Shown here: piece after piece, positions 61,754 through 64,000 of the stretch | Position numbering within the stretch: position 1 is the first letter of the stretch | Layout of the letters: each line of letters begins with the position of its first letter | DNA from: Vespula vulgaris | Taxonomy: Eukaryota > Arthropoda > Insecta > Hymenoptera > Vespidae | Direction of reading: 5' to 3' | Assembly: GCF_905475345.1 (NCBI RefSeq) | Contig: NC_066608.1 | Span: 3,633,501 to 3,697,500, forward strand | Length of the DNA: 64,000 nucleotides | Position numbers and translations under genes: made by a program | Notes under the pieces: model-generated | What the model saw: the letters and a program-made list of their open reading frames with translations, nothing else | The model's database searches: none | What the model was told of the DNA's origin: nothing

Positions 61754-64000
61754 TACAATATATACAATATAAGTATAAGCGCCATTGAGGCAGATGCGAA
61801 TTGATGTGCTCTGACGCGAAAGTGCTTTTGACGTATGATTTACGAGCTAAATACTTTTCGGATCGCTAACGCACGTCTGGCGTTCCAAGTGGACCTTCTT
61901 TAGGTAAAAGTAGAACACTCGACACTCGCATCATACCCAAGGAAAATACATCGCACGTCTATCTAAAGTATTATTATTGTTTATAAGCACGTTCGTCATC
62001 ATCCATATGATGATAAAAGGATAAGATTTATAAAATGGATGTATTTGAGGGAAAAAAAAAGACATTTAAAATTCTTATCGATTCCGTAGTTTTAATTTTC
62101 TGTCACATACATATTGACCGACTGTCGACTACGGCCCTGTTTTTCGCCTTCGAGCAACTTATGTACGTATATACGCGACGTTGCTTGCTACCGCGGTGGT
62201 AAAATTTTCGAAGCGACATCTGACGAACAGTCTCCATAGCTTCCTCTCACCTTGCAGTGGCCTAGCCTGCGGCACACGGTCCTTAGTGTCGCGGTACGAC
62301 CTTCCAATACCATCCAACGGTCACCTTTCACCTTCTTCCATGTATTCTCTTCTTTACTTTATAGAATTTAAGGGAGAAGAAGCTTATACGTGATTGTTGC
62401 TTAAGGTTGACGTAATTTCCTTTCGATGAAAAAGAATGACTATCATCGATCTTTTACTTAACACTCTCATAATACTTCGAATATAATAATATAATAATGC
62501 CTTCAGAACATATTGATTAGAAATATATAAATAGAAATTTTGAAAAGACATACCGATGATGACGTCAGCTAATTCGTTAATAATTAAGATAAGTTTCCGA
62601 TAACGCGAGAACGTCTATCATGTTTTTTAGGTACGATCCTATAAAACCGTTAACAAAAATTAAGATGTAATTTCAAAAATAATTTTTTATTTAAATTAGT
62701 TTCGTGGAAGAATACTTCTTTATAAATCTTGCTTTATACGTAAGTACGTATTCAGAAATAAGAAAGTATCATGCTTTGAGTTCCACGAATTACGAGAAAT
62801 GAATAAATAATTTAAATATCTTTATTAAATACATAATTAATAATACTGTATAAAGTATGCCGTAATTGTATAAAAATATATACGTACACCTCATCGATTT
62901 TAATGATTTCTGAATATGTTATCGGAACCATGATTCTGAACAACTTTTTTTCTATAAATATAACCATTGCTCAGTCTTAGTTTTCGAGATATTCGTGAAA
63001 ATAATTTAAACACTTACTTTGATGTACGTTCGATGCACAATCAGACGCAACTCAAAATCTAAAGAAAACCTAACTCAAACCTAATATCACAATTAGATAA
63101 GTTCTGATTTCAGTATCAATTTGTTTATATTAATTTTGAGATTGATTTCAATTAATTTGAATTACGTCAGAATTGCGTCAGAGTTGCGTCAGACTAGTAA
63201 TTGACTGCGGTAATAAATATTAATTAAAAGCCAAACCAAAAGCAATTTTTTAATGACGATATGTGTATTTGTTACATTTTTAACCATTCGGAGATGATTA
63301 AGTTGCTCTCCTTTCTCATCTCTTTGTGTTTACTAATTGAAACGTGAGACAAACACATCGCAGCACGAGCATATAATATAATCATCCCCGTAGATAAACC
63401 TAATCCGAATTTAAGTAATATCCAACACATCATATCAAATTAAAAATGTCAAATACATTTTCATCTCAGAATTAAGGGCCAACTGCGGTTATATCTATAG
63501 GAATAAATTGTTTAAAATGTTAATTTTTACAACGTATTTAAAAAATCATCGAAATCGGTAATATGGACGAAATTCTATAATAATTACGGGGAATGTTAAA
63601 AGTGAATATTATATGGGACGAAAACCGAACGTTTCTCAGATATATCTGAAAGAATAAAATGTTTTGAATTTCATTTCATTATGGAGATAAGTCACGCGCT
63701 AAAAGGATCAAAAGACGACACATGATTTATTGAAAGCGACAGTAATACTTTTTACACGTTAAGTTAAACGTGGCACAAAATATGGAATGTAGTTCTTATA
63801 CGATCAATATGGAGTCAACTAAATCTTCATATCCTTTTGAACATTGTACACAATACTCGCAGATGTTTGAAATGACTTCTTCTCGAATTCAGTCATACGT
63901 AGTCTCACTATCTTTGTGATGCCGTTTTCACCAATCGCGCAAGGTAATGATAGAAATAATTCGTTACATACATCGAAATGTCCCTAGGATATAAAACAAA

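Larger units (their letters stand above)
60177..64000. other. 5' flank of bestrophin, with no recognised gene
   Basis: The part next to exon 1 has (CCTT)n arrays and pyrimidine-rich runs, then a GC-rich block at 60460-60830. Beyond that there is a long T/C-rich tract (60930-60990), CA repeats near 61735, a moderately GC-rich patch at 62180-62340 and AT-rich sequence to the window end. A 111-codon minus-strand ORF (60990-61325) and a 70-codon plus-strand ORF (62181-62393) have no recognisable domains. Confidence 0.7.

Noticed and set aside
1..64000. CRISPR array, rRNA genes, intact tRNA genes, operons
   Set aside because: None seen: repeats are microsatellites or transposon-related, and the gene structure is eukaryotic.

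Overview
The window looks like AT-rich nuclear DNA of an insect, most likely a hymenopteran (ant, bee or wasp). It has long stretches of low-complexity A/T sequence, many di-, tri- and tetranucleotide microsatellites, frequent CpG despite the high A+T, short GC-richer islands, small exons with standard GT-AG splice sites, and decayed non-LTR and Tc1/mariner-type transposons. Nothing points to a bacterial genome: there are no operons, no ribosome-binding-site-led ORFs and no long uninterrupted coding regions. The species cannot be fixed from sequence alone.

Only one gene is recognisable with confidence: the 5' part of a bestrophin (calcium-activated chloride channel) on the minus strand. Four coding exons splice in frame: exon 1 at 60106-60176 with the start codon, exon 2 at 30270-30380, exon 3 at 26603-26774 and exon 4 at 19262-19391. 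They give the first ~162 residues, including the conserved start, the WRGS motif, the first two membrane segments and the channel-neck motif. The first intron is about 29.7 kb. The remaining exons should lie to the left. I could not find them in the 19 kb left of exon 4, so they are either beyond position 1 or missed by eye. The 5' flank and a possible TATA promoter lie at 60177-60840.

Region by region: 1-475 holds a broken C-terminal piece of a non-LTR retrotransposon with an R2-type restriction-like endonuclease domain. 476-19261 is non-coding as far as I can see, with microsatellites, a (GA)44 run and a 70-bp tandem duplication. 19392-26602 is intron 3, with a 185-bp tandem duplication. 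26775-30269 is intron 2. 30381-60105 is intron 1, which has collected most of the mobile DNA: a possible piggyBac-type terminus (32.07 kb), a 353-bp MITE with TA flanks (37.98 kb), a tRNA-like relic (39.2 kb), a hairpin element (40.3 kb), a deleted mariner-type transposase (45.6-46.1 kb), a lone CAGGGTGT terminus (52.4 kb), and one candidate terminal exon of an unknown nested gene (55.2-55.4 kb). 60177-64000 is upstream flank, with (CCTT)n arrays complementary to a (GGAA)n array on the other side of exon 1.

I found no evidence for a new multi-gene system. The more interesting points are the bestrophin gene architecture, the complementary microsatellite pair around its first exon, the transposon relics, and the unidentified candidate exon.
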